Positions 32,631 to 42,743 of a stretch of 64,000 nucleotides of DNA are shown one piece after another; within the stretch, counting starts at the first letter, position 1, and the number at the start of each line of letters is the position of its first letter. The DNA comes from Streptomyces chryseus (GTDB lineage: Bacteria; Actinomycetota; Actinomycetes; Streptomycetales; Streptomycetaceae), in NCBI RefSeq assembly GCF_014650755.1, contig NZ_BMVO01000017.1, forward strand, positions 1 to 64,000, given 5' to 3'. Made by a program: the position numbers and the translations under genes. Below the pieces are notes generated by a model. That model was given only the letters and a program-made list of their open reading frames with translations. It was not told the DNA's origin and ran no database searches.

Positions 32631-33095
32631 TCACGGCGTCGTGCCGCCCAGGTGCGCGAGTGCTTCCGCCCCCGCCGGGTAGACCCGCTCCCCCGGCAGC
32701 AGTCGTTCGGCCGTCGCCGTGTCGCCGGCCCGGACCAGCGCGTGGATCTCGTGGGTCAGGGGGGTCACGTCGGTGACGGACACCGTCCACTCGTCCGCGT
32801 ACCGCCCCGCCGCCTCGCCCGCCAAGCCCAGTTGGAGCGAGCGGTACGGAAGCGGATTCAGGTGTACGTCGCGTTCCGGATCCCACTGCACGCGGGCCGG
32901 CGCCCGGCGCAGCGCGCGCTTCCAGGCGGCCTGGTCGGCGTGGAGGCCCGGTGCGTAGTGCGAGAGGCAGGCGTGGCGCAGGGCCCAGTCGAAGCCCTCG
33001 CGGGTGATCTCGACGGCCAGGACGGTCTCGTGGTCCTGCTTCAGGCCCCAGCCGCAGCGGTACATCATCCACAGGAACGACGGCTTGATCCAAGT
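32631..33095 (-). pseudogene. DUF4291 gene, C-terminal ~155 codons, severed by the inserted element
   Basis: Minus-strand reading resumes at WIKPSFLWMMYRCGWGLKQDHETVLAVEITREGFDWALRHACLS and runs in frame to GGTTP and a stop. These are the core blocks of DUF4291 (IKPSFLWMMYRSGWG, LNPLPYRSLQLGL). The first ~49 codons are missing here but found 4 kb away at 37134-37283. Upstream of Trp the frame enters the element end (RPRKDYERDLT) and would start only at a chance codon. The intact protein would be ~204 aa, normal for the family. Confidence 0.9.
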
Positions 33096-33125
33096 CAAGT
33101 CGCGTTCATAGTCCTTTCTGGGTCT
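33096..33125 (+). repeat. Left terminal inverted repeat of the inserted segment
   Basis: Begins CAAGTCGCGTTCAT and continues to CTTTCTGGGTCT. The first 14 nt match the complement of the right end at 13 positions, and the inner TTTC/TGGG blocks also match with one or two gaps. Confidence 0.65.
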
Positions 33126-33273
33126 GTGCACACTGCTAGCTCGGTGCCGCTAGGAGCCACAGTGCTGGCACTGACCGCGTCATGCAGCCGCCACGCCTCA
33201 ATCACGATGACCTTCAGCAAAAGTCGGGCCGGGTCGCTTGAAAGCGGCTTGATGACCATGTCGAGCCGGCTTG

Positions 33274-36200
33274 ATGATCGTCCGCGGATTCCATGGACGA
33301 GGAGGCGCGATTGGCTGTACGAATGAAACCGTGCACTCACTGCGCCAGCGTGACAACCGACGGTCACTGACCGAGCGCCTATTGCTCTACATACTGCCGG
33401 GCCTGGCAGTTGCGATTGGGGCCTTGCTGGGGCTCCTCACGTCTGACCACGTCTCCCCTGTCCTGGTGGTCCTCACAGCCCTGGTCATGGTGTGCGGATT
33501 TGCGGTACCACCGGCGGTTGATGCGCTTAGCGATCGAGTTTCGCGGCGGGCGCAGCACCAGCAACTGCTGGCTCGTAGGTCTGATACCGCGGCTGCGCAG
33601 CGGGCGGAGCAGTTGCGCAGTCACTTCCACCCTAGAGGGCGTGGAATTCTGCCTTCGCTCGTGCGCGAGGGCTCATACTTCATGGGTCGGCTTCGAGTGC
33701 TGCGTGAGCTGGTGGACTGGATCAACGGCGCCGGTCTGGACGTTGCGTGGTCTCGTGTCGTGACCGGTGCCCCGGGATCCGGTAAGTCAGCGGTTCTCGG
33801 AAGGCTGGTGAGTCTGGCCGATGCCGGACAACCCAATGAGGTGCTTGCCACCGCACCAGCCGGGACACGACCGCCGGTCGGCTCCATCAGCATGGCGGTG
33901 CACGTACGTGGCCGCACGGCAGACGAAGTGGCCGCCGAGATCTCACAGGCCCTGACGATCGACGAGGGGACGTGCAGCGGTCTCCTCGCACATCTCCGCG
34001 AGGATTTCGAGCGTCGACCAACTGTGGTCGTCGTCGATGGGGTGGATGAGGCTGCCGACGCCCATCGGCTCATCGTTGACCTACTCGAGCCGCTGGCGGC
34101 GGCGTCGGAGCGGACGGGCATCCGTCTGCTCGTCGGCACGCGCCGAGGTGGCGAGGACCACCTGCTGCGGCTGTTCGGAGCTTCGGCGCTCGTACTCGAT
34201 CTGGACGAGGAACAGTATCTGGATCGACGCGATGTTGCTGAGTACGTCTGCAGCACATTGCTGGCCGATCCGGACCCACAGGTCCGCACTCCCTACCGTG
34301 CCCGCCCTGCACTCGCGGAAAAGGTCGCTGCGGCCGTAGCAGCTCGTGCTGGCTCCAGCTTTCTCGTGGCACAGCTCACGGCGCTGTCCCTGATGGGATC
34401 TGACGAACCCGTGGATACAGGGAGCTCTGGGTGGGCGGAGACGTTTCCCACCACAGTGGGTGCCGCCATGGACCGATACCTTCGTGACGTTCAGCCAGGT
34501 GGGCCATGGTTACGCGATCTGCTGATGGCTCTGGCCTGGTCCCAGGGCGATGGCTTCAGCGACCCAGGAACCTGGGCGGCTGCGGCCACCATGCTGGGAA
34601 CGGCCGCGTACTCCGAACGCGATGTCACCCGGCTGCTCCTGGACAGCGCCGCGGTGGACCTGCTCCACCGCAGCACCCACGGAGACCGTGTCGCCTTCCG
34701 GCTCTTCCACGAAGCGCTGGGCGAGCATCTGCGGCAGCTAAGCACTCGTCAGCGTCCGGCAGCCGAGGTCCACCGCCATCTCGCGGACATCCTCCTCGAG
34801 AAGCTGTCATCGTCTTCCTTTGACGGGCGGGACTGGGCTCACGCCGACGGGTACACGCGTACCTATCTGCCTTTCCATGCGGGGGAAGGCCAGGTGCTGG
34901 ACCAGCTTCTCGATGACGCGGGCTTTTTGGCGGCCGTGGATCCGGCTCGCCTGCTGGCGGCACTCCCCGCCGCGCACACCGGGTCAGGCCGGCGAGTGGC
35001 TCGCATCATTCAACGAGTCGGCCAGCAGCTGCTTGTGGCACCGGAAGACGAGCGCATCTGTTACCTCGAGATGGCGGCCCACATGGCTGGCGACGTGCGC
35101 CTGGCGGGCGAACTGGCAGCTACAGCTCCCGATCGTCCCTGGTCGGTGCTCTGGGCTCGCTGGGACGCTCTCGTTGAGAGCCGCATGCTCGGACACCATG
35201 ACGACTACGTCCTTGCCGTTGACACCGTTGAGACAGCGAGGGGAATCGTGGTGCTCTCGGCGAGCGCATGGGGCATTCAGGCGTGGCGCCTCGCCGATGG
35301 AGAACCCATGGTGACCGGCGTACGGGAGCCGGATTCACCCATCCTCGACATGGCTACCTTCCGACAGGGTGACGGCATCGCCATCGTTACCCTTCACGAG
35401 GATGGTCATTTGCTGCGGACGACGCCGGACGCGGCCGATCCGCAGAGGATTCTCGCGGAAGATCGTGCGCCAAACGGTGTCTGGTCGATAGACGTCGCAG
35501 GTCAATCCGCAGTGGCTACGGTCAGCCGAGATCACGTAGTCGAGGTCTTGTCCGTGCGGGACGGTCATGTGCTGGATCTGCCGCCCGTCGTGATCGGTCG
35601 AGAAGACCGAGTTCTCATGGTGGACAACATAGGCGGGCGGTGCCTTGCCGTGGTGAGCGGCAACAGGGGTGACACTACGACGTGGGACGTCACCGCCGGT
35701 CGCCCGCTCAGTGAACCGCTGCACCCCGGAGCACACGTGCCGGGCTGGCGGAGTGACAAGCGCTTCTGGGCAGCATCGCTCGCCGAGCGCCAGGACGGGC
35801 CCGTGATCCTTCTGGGAGACCGGGCAGGCCAGGTGATCGCTTGGGACCCGCTCCGTGGAGAGATTATCGGGGACCCGCATCATGGTGACGCGGGAGTGTT
35901 CACCACCCTCATTACGGGCCACGACAACGATGTGTGGTGTTGGGGCGATTGGAACGGCAACCTGTTCATACGTGGCGCCCCCCAAGAGGAGGTACGGCAA
36001 CTGGCCGTTCATGACGGCGGGGTGCAATCGCTGGCACACTGCGAACTGAACGGTGCCCGCCTGCTTATCTCGGGAGGACGTGACGGCGCCGTACGTGCCT
36101 GGAACGTCCAAGCAGCCCGCCCGGTGGTCTCTGTCGGCGACCACCACAGCATCGTCACAGGCGCCGACTCCACCCGACAGAGCTGCATCGCGTCCATCAA

Positions 36201-37068
36201 GGCCAACGGCTCTCTCGTCATCTTCGAGGCGGACGGCGGTGACGTCCTCGCCGAACTGAGGCGATCGGCCGAGGAAGGCTTCCGCAGCGCAGCCGTGGTC
36301 CCGGGCGACCCGCGGTCCTTCGTCACCCTGGATAGGCAGAGGCACATCACGCTACGGGGCTTCCCGGACGGCCAACCGTCACACGACTTCCAGTTGGCCT
36401 CGGACGAGGAGTGGAAGTCCATCGCTGTCATCAACAGGGAGCGGCCACTACTCCTCGTCACTGCGACAAGCGGGCGACTGGGCTTCTTCGACCTAGCCAC
36501 TTGTGATGCTATTCGGCCACCGCTGGCCTGCCACACCGGCAGCTTCATGGTGGCCCCGCTCCCAGAGCAACCGGACGAAGCACACCGGTTCGTCACATGG
36601 GACTGGGAATGCTTCCAGGCCCGGCTGTGGACCGTGACGAACGACGAGACGCGGCATCGCGACCTACCAGTCCTCAGAATGGAGGACGGCGTCACGGCTG
36701 TCTCCTTCAGCCACATAGGTGACATCCCGGTCGCCGTCGGAGTCGGCGGCTACTCTCGTCTGCACATCTGGAACACCGAAGACGGCTCCCTGATGATCGA
36801 TGCCCAACTCGAGCAGGCCCATCACATGCAATTGGCCGACGTGGACACCATCCAGATCGACAGGCAGTCGCTCATCCTCTCCGGCGGACACACCTGCTCC
36901 GCTGCCCTGTGGTCCGCGGAAAGTCGACGAGAGCACCATCTACGGGTCGGATCACCGTTGTGGAGCACCAGGTTCCTTCCCGGCAACCGAGCCGTCGTGG
37001 CCGGGCCACGCGGCATCATGGTTCTCGAACTGGGCTCCCGCCTGCTCAGTCGATTCGAGCACCCCTGA
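33274..37068 (+). CDS. Membrane-anchored STAND-type NTPase with C-terminal beta-propeller-like repeats
   Basis: 1264 residues from ATG 33274 (GTG 33331 is an alternative). Two N-terminal membrane spans at ~38-57 and 63-84 (LLLYILPGLAVAIGALLGLL; VLVVLTALVMVCGFAV) precede an Arg-rich coiled stretch. The NTPase follows: Walker A TGAPGSGKSAVLGRL (~165), Walker B PTVVVVDGVDEAADAH (~250), sensor-like LLVGTRRGGED. A helical middle region (~370-620) leads to ~600 residues of beta-strand repeats with WD40-like ends (ITTWDV-, RVWNV- and IWNT-type motifs such as GDTTTWDVTAG, DGAVRAWNVQAA, RLHIWNTEDG). This layout resembles NACHT/NB-ARC conflict proteins: nucleotide switch plus propeller sensor. No effector nuclease or protease domain is visible, so the membrane hairpin may be the effector. 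Codon use is less G/C-biased than in the neighbours. Confidence 0.85.
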   Translation: MIVRGFHGRGGAIGCTNETVHSLRQRDNRRSLTERLLLYILPGLAVAIGALLGLLTSDHVSPVLVVLTALVMVCGFAVPPAVDALSDRVSRRAQHQQLLARRSDTAAAQRAEQLRSHFHPRGRGILPSLVREGSYFMGRLRVLRELVDWINGAGLDVAWSRVVTGAPGSGKSAVLGRLVSLADAGQPNEVLATAPAGTRPPVGSISMAVHVRGRTADEVAAEISQALTIDEGTCSGLLAHLREDFERRPTVVVVDGVDEAADAHRLIVDLLEPLAAASERTGIRLLVGTRRGGEDHLLRLFGASALVLDLDEEQYLDRRDVAEYVCSTLLADPDPQVRTPYRARPALAEKVAAAVAARAGSSFLVAQLTALSLMGSDEPVDTGSSGWAETFPTTVGAAMDRYLRDVQPGGPWLRDLLMALAWSQGDGFSDPGTWAAAATMLGTAAYSERDVTRLLLDSAAVDLLHRSTHGDRVAFRLFHEALGEHLRQLSTRQRPAAEVHRHLADILLEKLSSSSFDGRDWAHADGYTRTYLPFHAGEGQVLDQLLDDAGFLAAVDPARLLAALPAAHTGSGRRVARIIQRVGQQLLVAPEDERICYLEMAAHMAGDVRLAGELAATAPDRPWSVLWARWDALVESRMLGHHDDYVLAVDTVETARGIVVLSASAWGIQAWRLADGEPMVTGVREPDSPILDMATFRQGDGIAIVTLHEDGHLLRTTPDAADPQRILAEDRAPNGVWSIDVAGQSAVATVSRDHVVEVLSVRDGHVLDLPPVVIGREDRVLMVDNIGGRCLAVVSGNRGDTTTWDVTAGRPLSEPLHPGAHVPGWRSDKRFWAASLAERQDGPVILLGDRAGQVIAWDPLRGEIIGDPHHGDAGVFTTLITGHDNDVWCWGDWNGNLFIRGAPQEEVRQLAVHDGGVQSLAHCELNGARLLISGGRDGAVRAWNVQAARPVVSVGDHHSIVTGADSTRQSCIASIKANGSLVIFEADGGDVLAELRRSAEEGFRSAAVVPGDPRSFVTLDRQRHITLRGFPDGQPSHDFQLASDEEWKSIAVINRERPLLLVTATSGRLGFFDLATCDAIRPPLACHTGSFMVAPLPEQPDEAHRFVTWDWECFQARLWTVTNDETRHRDLPVLRMEDGVTAVSFSHIGDIPVAVGVGGYSRLHIWNTEDGSLMIDAQLEQAHHMQLADVDTIQIDRQSLILSGGHTCSAALWSAESRREHHLRVGSPLWSTRFLPGNRAVVAGPRGIMVLELGSRLLSRFEHP

Positions 37069-37100
37069 GAAGCGATCAACGGAGTATTCCCACCCTCTTC

Positions 37101-37131
37101 AGCCCAGGAAAGAGGTCATGAACGCGGCTTG
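37101..37131 (-). repeat. Right terminal inverted repeat of the inserted segment
   Basis: On the minus strand it begins CAAGCCGCGTTCAT and continues to CTTTCCTGGGCT, mirroring the left end. It overlaps the first stop codon that truncates the DUF4291 N-terminal piece. GCGGCTTGATGACC here (37124-37137) is repeated exactly inside the left end at 33244-33257. Confidence 0.65.
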
Positions 37132-37133
37132 AT

Positions 37134-37283
37134 GACCCACGTCATCTGGTCCCGCTTCCAGGCAGCGGGGAAACGGCCGTCGCGCGCGGCCGGGACGCCG
37201 ATCGCGGGCGCGTACGCCTGGTAGACGGTGACGGTGTTGTCCGTGTGCAGCGCGCGTATCTCGCGCTGGGGGTGGTGCGTCAT
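37134..37283 (-). pseudogene. DUF4291 gene, N-terminal ~50 codons, cut off by the inserted element
   Basis: From ATG 37283 the product begins MTHHPQREIRALHTDNTVTV and continues YQAYAPAIGVPAARDGRFPAAWKRDQMTW, the N-terminal block of DUF4291. It then runs into the element (VIKPRS) and stops at 37116. The missing IKPSFLW continuation is at 33090. Same strand and order as the C-terminal piece, so one ancestral gene was split. Confidence 0.9.
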
Positions 37284-37547
37284 GCGGCCAGAATGCCGCC
37301 CGGGCAGGCGTGGCACCATCGCTTTTCGCGCCCGTGCGCGCCGAAACCCGGGCAGCGCGCACCCGCGGGGACATCGGCCTCGAAGGCCGTGCTGCGTGGG
37401 CGGCCCGAGCAGGTCCGCGCCGCGATGCGCGGAAGCACCGGCGCCCTGCACGCACCCCGGCCGCCACGCGCCGGACCCCCGTCGGCCGTGACGGCCGGCG
37501 GGGGTCCCGACGTGCGGTGAGCGGGGGCGCGGGGCGCGCTCGGGGGG

Positions 37548-39047
<1,500 letters not shown>

Positions 39048-39078
39048 CCCAGTACTCCTTGTAGTGCAGCGGGGGCGG

Positions 39079-40959
39079 TCAGAGATGGCGGCGTCGCGCA
39101 GCGGCTTGACGGTCGTACTCCTCCCGGGCCTTGACCGTCGACGGGCGGGTCGCGGTCTCGGCCACGGGAACATCCCACCACGCCTGGGAGGCGGGCGCGC
39201 CCGACACTGTGTCGGGCGTTCGCGTCTCGACGTAGACACATGTGGGCCCGTCCGACTTGCGCGCCTGTGCGAGGGCTTCCCGCAGGTCACGCACGGTGTG
39301 GGCGCGGATGACCCGCATGCCGAGGGACGCGGCGTTCGCGGCCAGGTCCACCGGGAGCGGCGCGCCGGTGTACGTGCCGTCGGGCGCCCGGAAGCGGTAC
39401 TCCGTACCGAAGCGCTCGGCGCCGACGGACTCGGAGAGGCCGCCGATCGAGGCGTAGCCGTGGTTCTGCAGGACGACGACCTTGATCGGGAGGCGCTCCT
39501 GCACGGCGGTGACGATTTCGGTGGGATTCATCAGGTACGTACCGTCGCCGACCAGAGCCCACACCGGCCGGCCGGGCGCGGCGAGCTGCACGCCGATGGC
39601 GGCGGGGATCTCGTAGCCCATGCAGGAGTAGCCGTACTCGACGTGGTACTGGTCCCGGGAGCGGCAGCGCCACAGTTTGTGCAGGTCGCCGGGGAGGGAG
39701 CCGGCCGCGTTGATGAGGATGTCGTCGTGGGTGACGAGGCTGTCGAGTACGCCGAGCACCTGGACCTGGGTGGGCCGCGCGTCCCCGTCGGGCGCGGCGT
39801 ACGCGTCGGTGACCCGGTACTCCCAGCGCGCCTTGGCCTCGCGGTACTCGGTGACGTAGGCGTCGGGGACGCGGTGGCCGGACAGGGCGTCGGTGAGGGC
39901 CAGCAGTGCGGCGCGCGCGTCGCCGACCACCTGCCGCGCTCCCATCTTGTGCGCGTCGAAGCCGGTGATGTTGAGGTTGATGAAGCGGACGTCCGGGTTC
40001 TGGAAGAGGGTCGCGGAGGCGGTGGTGAAGTCGGAGTAGCGGGTGCCGACGCCGATGACCAGGTCGGCGGTACGGGCCAGCTCGTCGGCGGTGGCGGTGC
40101 CGGTGTGCCCGATGCCGCCGACGTCCGCCAGGTGGTCGTACGGCAGCGAGCCCTTGCCCGCCTGCGTGGAGGCGACGGGGGTGCCGGTCGCCTCGGCGAA
40201 GGTCTCCAGGGCCTGTTCGGCGCCGCTGTGGTGGACGCCGCCGCCCGCGATCAGCAGGGGGCGGCGGGCGGCGCGGAGCGCTCGTACCGCCTCGGCGAGT
40301 TCGTGCCGGTCCGGCTCGGGGGCCCGTACCCGCCACACGCGTTCGGTGAAGAACTCCTGCGGCCAGTCGTACGCCTCGGCCTGCACGTCCTGCGGCAGCG
40401 CCAGCGTCACCGCGCCGGTCGCGGCGGGGTCGGTGAGGACCCGCACGGCGGCGAGGGCCGCCGGGATCAGGGCCTCGGGGCGGGTGACGCGGTCGAAGTA
40501 GCGGGAGACCGGACGCAGGCAGTCGTTCACGGACACGTCACCGGCGTACGGGACTTCGAGCTGCTGGAGCACGGGGTCGGCGGGGCGGCCGGCGAAGGTG
40601 TCGCCGGGCAGGAGGAGGACCGGGAGGTGGTTGATCGTGGCGAGGGCGGCGCCGGTGACGAGGTTCGTGGCGCCGGGGCCGATGGAGGTGGTGACGGCGT
40701 GCGCGGAGAGGCGGTCGCTCTGGCGGGCGAAACCGACCGCCGCGTGCACCATGGCCTGCTCGTTGCGGCCCTGGTAGTACGGCATGGCGTCGGAGCCGGG
40801 TTCGAGGAGCGCCTGGCCGATCCCGGCGACGTTGCCGTGGCCGAAGATGCCCCAGGTCCCGGCGATCAGGCGGTGGCGGGCGCCGTCGCGCTCGGTGTAC
40901 TGGCGGGCGAGGAAGGCCACCAGGGCCTGGGCGGTGGTCAGCCGGCGGGTGGCACTCAT
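39079..40959 (-). CDS. iolD: 3D-(3,5/4)-trihydroxycyclohexane-1,2-dione hydrolase
   Basis: 626 residues, a thiamine-diphosphate enzyme. N-terminal PYR domain with the catalytic Glu in MPYYQGRNEQAMVHAAVGFA, central domain, then the PP domain with the ThDP/Mg motif VGDGTYLMNPTEIVTAVQERLPIKVVVLQNHGY. YVEYGYSCMGYEIPAAIGVQLA is family-typical. Opens the inositol ring to 5-deoxy-glucuronate. The ATG overlaps the iolB stop (ATGA), so the order iolC, aldolase, iolB, iolD, mmsA is one operon. Confidence 0.95.
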   Translation of the reverse strand: MSATRRLTTAQALVAFLARQYTERDGARHRLIAGTWGIFGHGNVAGIGQALLEPGSDAMPYYQGRNEQAMVHAAVGFARQSDRLSAHAVTTSIGPGATNLVTGAALATINHLPVLLLPGDTFAGRPADPVLQQLEVPYAGDVSVNDCLRPVSRYFDRVTRPEALIPAALAAVRVLTDPAATGAVTLALPQDVQAEAYDWPQEFFTERVWRVRAPEPDRHELAEAVRALRAARRPLLIAGGGVHHSGAEQALETFAEATGTPVASTQAGKGSLPYDHLADVGGIGHTGTATADELARTADLVIGVGTRYSDFTTASATLFQNPDVRFINLNITGFDAHKMGARQVVGDARAALLALTDALSGHRVPDAYVTEYREAKARWEYRVTDAYAAPDGDARPTQVQVLGVLDSLVTHDDILINAAGSLPGDLHKLWRCRSRDQYHVEYGYSCMGYEIPAAIGVQLAAPGRPVWALVGDGTYLMNPTEIVTAVQERLPIKVVVLQNHGYASIGGLSESVGAERFGTEYRFRAPDGTYTGAPLPVDLAANAASLGMRVIRAHTVRDLREALAQARKSDGPTCVYVETRTPDTVSGAPASQAWWDVPVAETATRPSTVKAREEYDRQAAARRRHL

Positions 40960-41831
40960 GACGGCAGCTCCGGTCCGTAGAACGGCAGTCGGGGGTCGAC
41001 GGGCTGGGACGGCCAGGTGTCGCGGATCCAGCCGTGGCCGGGGTGGTCGCGGATCAGCCACTCCCGTGTCTCGCCGGGGCCCGCCATCACGTTCAGGTAG
41101 TACAGGGTGCGACCGGGCGGGGCGATCGACGGGCCGTGCCAGCCGTCGGGGACGAGGACGGCGTCACCGGTGCCGACCTCGGCGAGGACGTCCGTACCGC
41201 CGGGGCGGGACGGCGAGACACGGTGGTAGCCGAGGCCGTCCCCGTCGACCTCGAAGTAGTAGATCTCTTCGAGCTCGGACTCGACGCCCGGGTGGTACTC
41301 GTCGTGTTTGTGGGGCGGGTACGACGACCAGTTGCCCCCGGGGGTCAGGACCTCGACGGCGATGAGGCGGTCGCACGCGAAGCTGTCGGCCGCCGCGAAG
41401 TTGTTGACCTGGCGCGAGCAGGCGCCGGCGCCGCGCAGCTCCACGGGTACCTCCGGCGCGGGGCCGTAGCGGGCGGGGAGTCGTCGCTCGCACCTCGCTC
41501 CTGCCAAAGCGAAGCGGCCTCCCGCGCCGGAGGAGATCTGGGCGTGGGCGTCACGGGGCACGTAGGCGAAGTCGGTCACGGACACGAACACGCTGTCCCG
41601 GCCCCGGAGTTCGAAGCTCTCGCCCTCCGTCCGCACCGTACAGCCACCGCTCAGCGGCAGCACGATCCACTCGCTGTCCCCGGCGGCGAGCGCGTGCGAC
41701 CCACCGGGCGGCAGCTCCAGCACGCGCAGGCTCGAACGGCTCCAGCCGGCCCGCTTCGGATCGATGTCCAGGGCGTACGGCCGCTGCCCGGCGGCTGACG
41801 CCCGCAGGACGTGCGTGTCGTTGTCCGTCAT
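40956..41831 (-). CDS. iolB: 5-deoxy-glucuronate isomerase
   Basis: 291 residues, bicupin. SSLRVLELPPGGSHALAAGDSEWIVLPLSGGCTV is the first cupin. NWSSYPPHKHDEYHPGVESELEEIYYFEVDGDGLGYHRV carries the metal-binding His/Glu set of the second. Converts 5-deoxy-glucuronate to 5-dehydro-2-deoxy-gluconate, the substrate of IolC. 27 nt after the aldolase-like gene. ATG 41831 with GGGAGAAGG upstream. Confidence 0.94.
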   Translation of the reverse strand: MTDNDTHVLRASAAGQRPYALDIDPKRAGWSRSSLRVLELPPGGSHALAAGDSEWIVLPLSGGCTVRTEGESFELRGRDSVFVSVTDFAYVPRDAHAQISSGAGGRFALAGARCERRLPARYGPAPEVPVELRGAGACSRQVNNFAAADSFACDRLIAVEVLTPGGNWSSYPPHKHDEYHPGVESELEEIYYFEVDGDGLGYHRVSPSRPGGTDVLAEVGTGDAVLVPDGWHGPSIAPPGRTLYYLNVMAGPGETREWLIRDHPGHGWIRDTWPSQPVDPRLPFYGPELPS

Positions 41832-41858
41832 GCCTTCTCCCTACCCCTCGGCCTCGCG

Positions 41859-42743
41859 CTACAGCAGTCCCACGGCCGTGTCGACCGCCGCCGCCACGTC
41901 CCCGTCGGCCGGATAGAGCAGCGACCGGCCGACGACCAGCCCCTGGACGGTCGGCAGCCGCAGCGCCTCGCGCCACTTCTCGTACGCCGCGTCCTGGTCG
42001 GCGCCGACCTCGCCGCCCAGCAGCACGGCGGGGAGCGTCGAGGTCTCCATGACCCGCGCCATGTCGTCGGGGTCCTCCGTCACCGGGACCTTCAGCCAGG
42101 TGTACGCCGAGGTGCCGGCGAGGCCGGAGGCGATGGCGATGGAGCGGGTGACGGCCCCGGCGCTCAGATCGTTGCGGACCTGCCCGGCCACGCGGCGGGA
42201 GATGAACGGCTCGACGAAGACGGGCAGCCGCCGCTCGGCCATCGCGTCGATAGTGCGGGCGGTGGCGTGGAGGGTGTCGAGCGATCCGGCGTCGTCGTAG
42301 TCGATGCGCAGGAGCAGCTTTCCCGCGTCGAACCCGCGGCGTTCCAGGTCCTGGGCGCGGGGGCCGGTGAAGCGGTCGTCGAGCTCGAAGGCGGCGCCCG
42401 CCAGGCCGCCTCGGTTCATCGAGCCGACGACGACCTTGCCGTCGAGGGCGCCGAGCAGCAGCAGGTCGTCGAGGATGTCGGCGGCGGCCAGGACACCGTC
42501 GACGCCGGGGCGGGACAGCGCGAGGCACAGCCGCTCCAGCAGATCGGGGCGGGCTGCCATGGCGAGGTCGCGGCCACCGACGCCGAGGGCGCCGCGGGCC
42601 GGGTGGTCGGCCGCGACGATCATGAGCCGTCCGCTCGCGCCGACCAGTGGTCTGCGCGGGCGGCGGGCGGCGGCCTCGGCGATCGCCTCGGGGTGGTGGG
42701 CCCGTACCCGGACGAGGTCGCGAATGCGCAGACGCGTGGTCAC
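41859..42743 (-). CDS. Aldolase-like TIM-barrel protein of the Cgl0159 family, probable IolJ replacement
   Basis: 294 residues from GTG 42743, which overlaps the iolC stop (GTGA). Family blocks: RLMIVAADHPARGALGVG, LLRIDYDDAGSLDTL, LPVFVEPFISRR, TSAYTWLKVPVTEDPDDMARVMETSTLPAVLLGGEVG. Lys in TWLKVPV could be a Schiff-base residue as in class I aldolases. Actinomycete inositol operons often carry this gene in place of a classic iolJ, so cleavage of 5-dehydro-2-deoxy-gluconate 6-phosphate is the likely reaction (inference). Confidence 0.85.
   Translation of the reverse strand: MTTRLRIRDLVRVRAHHPEAIAEAAARRPRRPLVGASGRLMIVAADHPARGALGVGGRDLAMAARPDLLERLCLALSRPGVDGVLAAADILDDLLLLGALDGKVVVGSMNRGGLAGAAFELDDRFTGPRAQDLERRGFDAGKLLLRIDYDDAGSLDTLHATARTIDAMAERRLPVFVEPFISRRVAGQVRNDLSAGAVTRSIAIASGLAGTSAYTWLKVPVTEDPDDMARVMETSTLPAVLLGGEVGADQDAAYEKWREALRLPTVQGLVVGRSLLYPADGDVAAAVDTAVGLL

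Larger units (their letters stand above)
33087..37142. mobile_element. ~4-kb inserted segment with terminal inverted repeats, carrying one STAND NTPase gene, inside DUF4291
   Basis: Removing it rejoins the two DUF4291 pieces exactly at the conserved MTW-IKPSFLW motif. Ends are imperfect inverted repeats of ~30 nt (33096-33125 and 37101-37131). Just outside are GATCCAAGT (33087-33095) and GACCCACGT (37134-37142), a possible 9-bp target duplication that has diverged by two bases. The deduced original target is GATCCACGT. No transposase, integrase or recombinase frame is seen inside; the only sizeable plausible gene is the NTPase. GC is visibly lower than in the flanks. CGGCTTGAT occurs at 33081, 33245, 33267 and 37125, so other end definitions are possible. 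Confidence 0.75.

Noticed and set aside
33095..33367. 90-codon minus-strand frame at the left end of the inserted segment, possible transposase relic
   Set aside because: Covers the terminal repeat and the start of the NTPase gene; no DDE, HUH or recombinase residues, and composition fits a chance frame.
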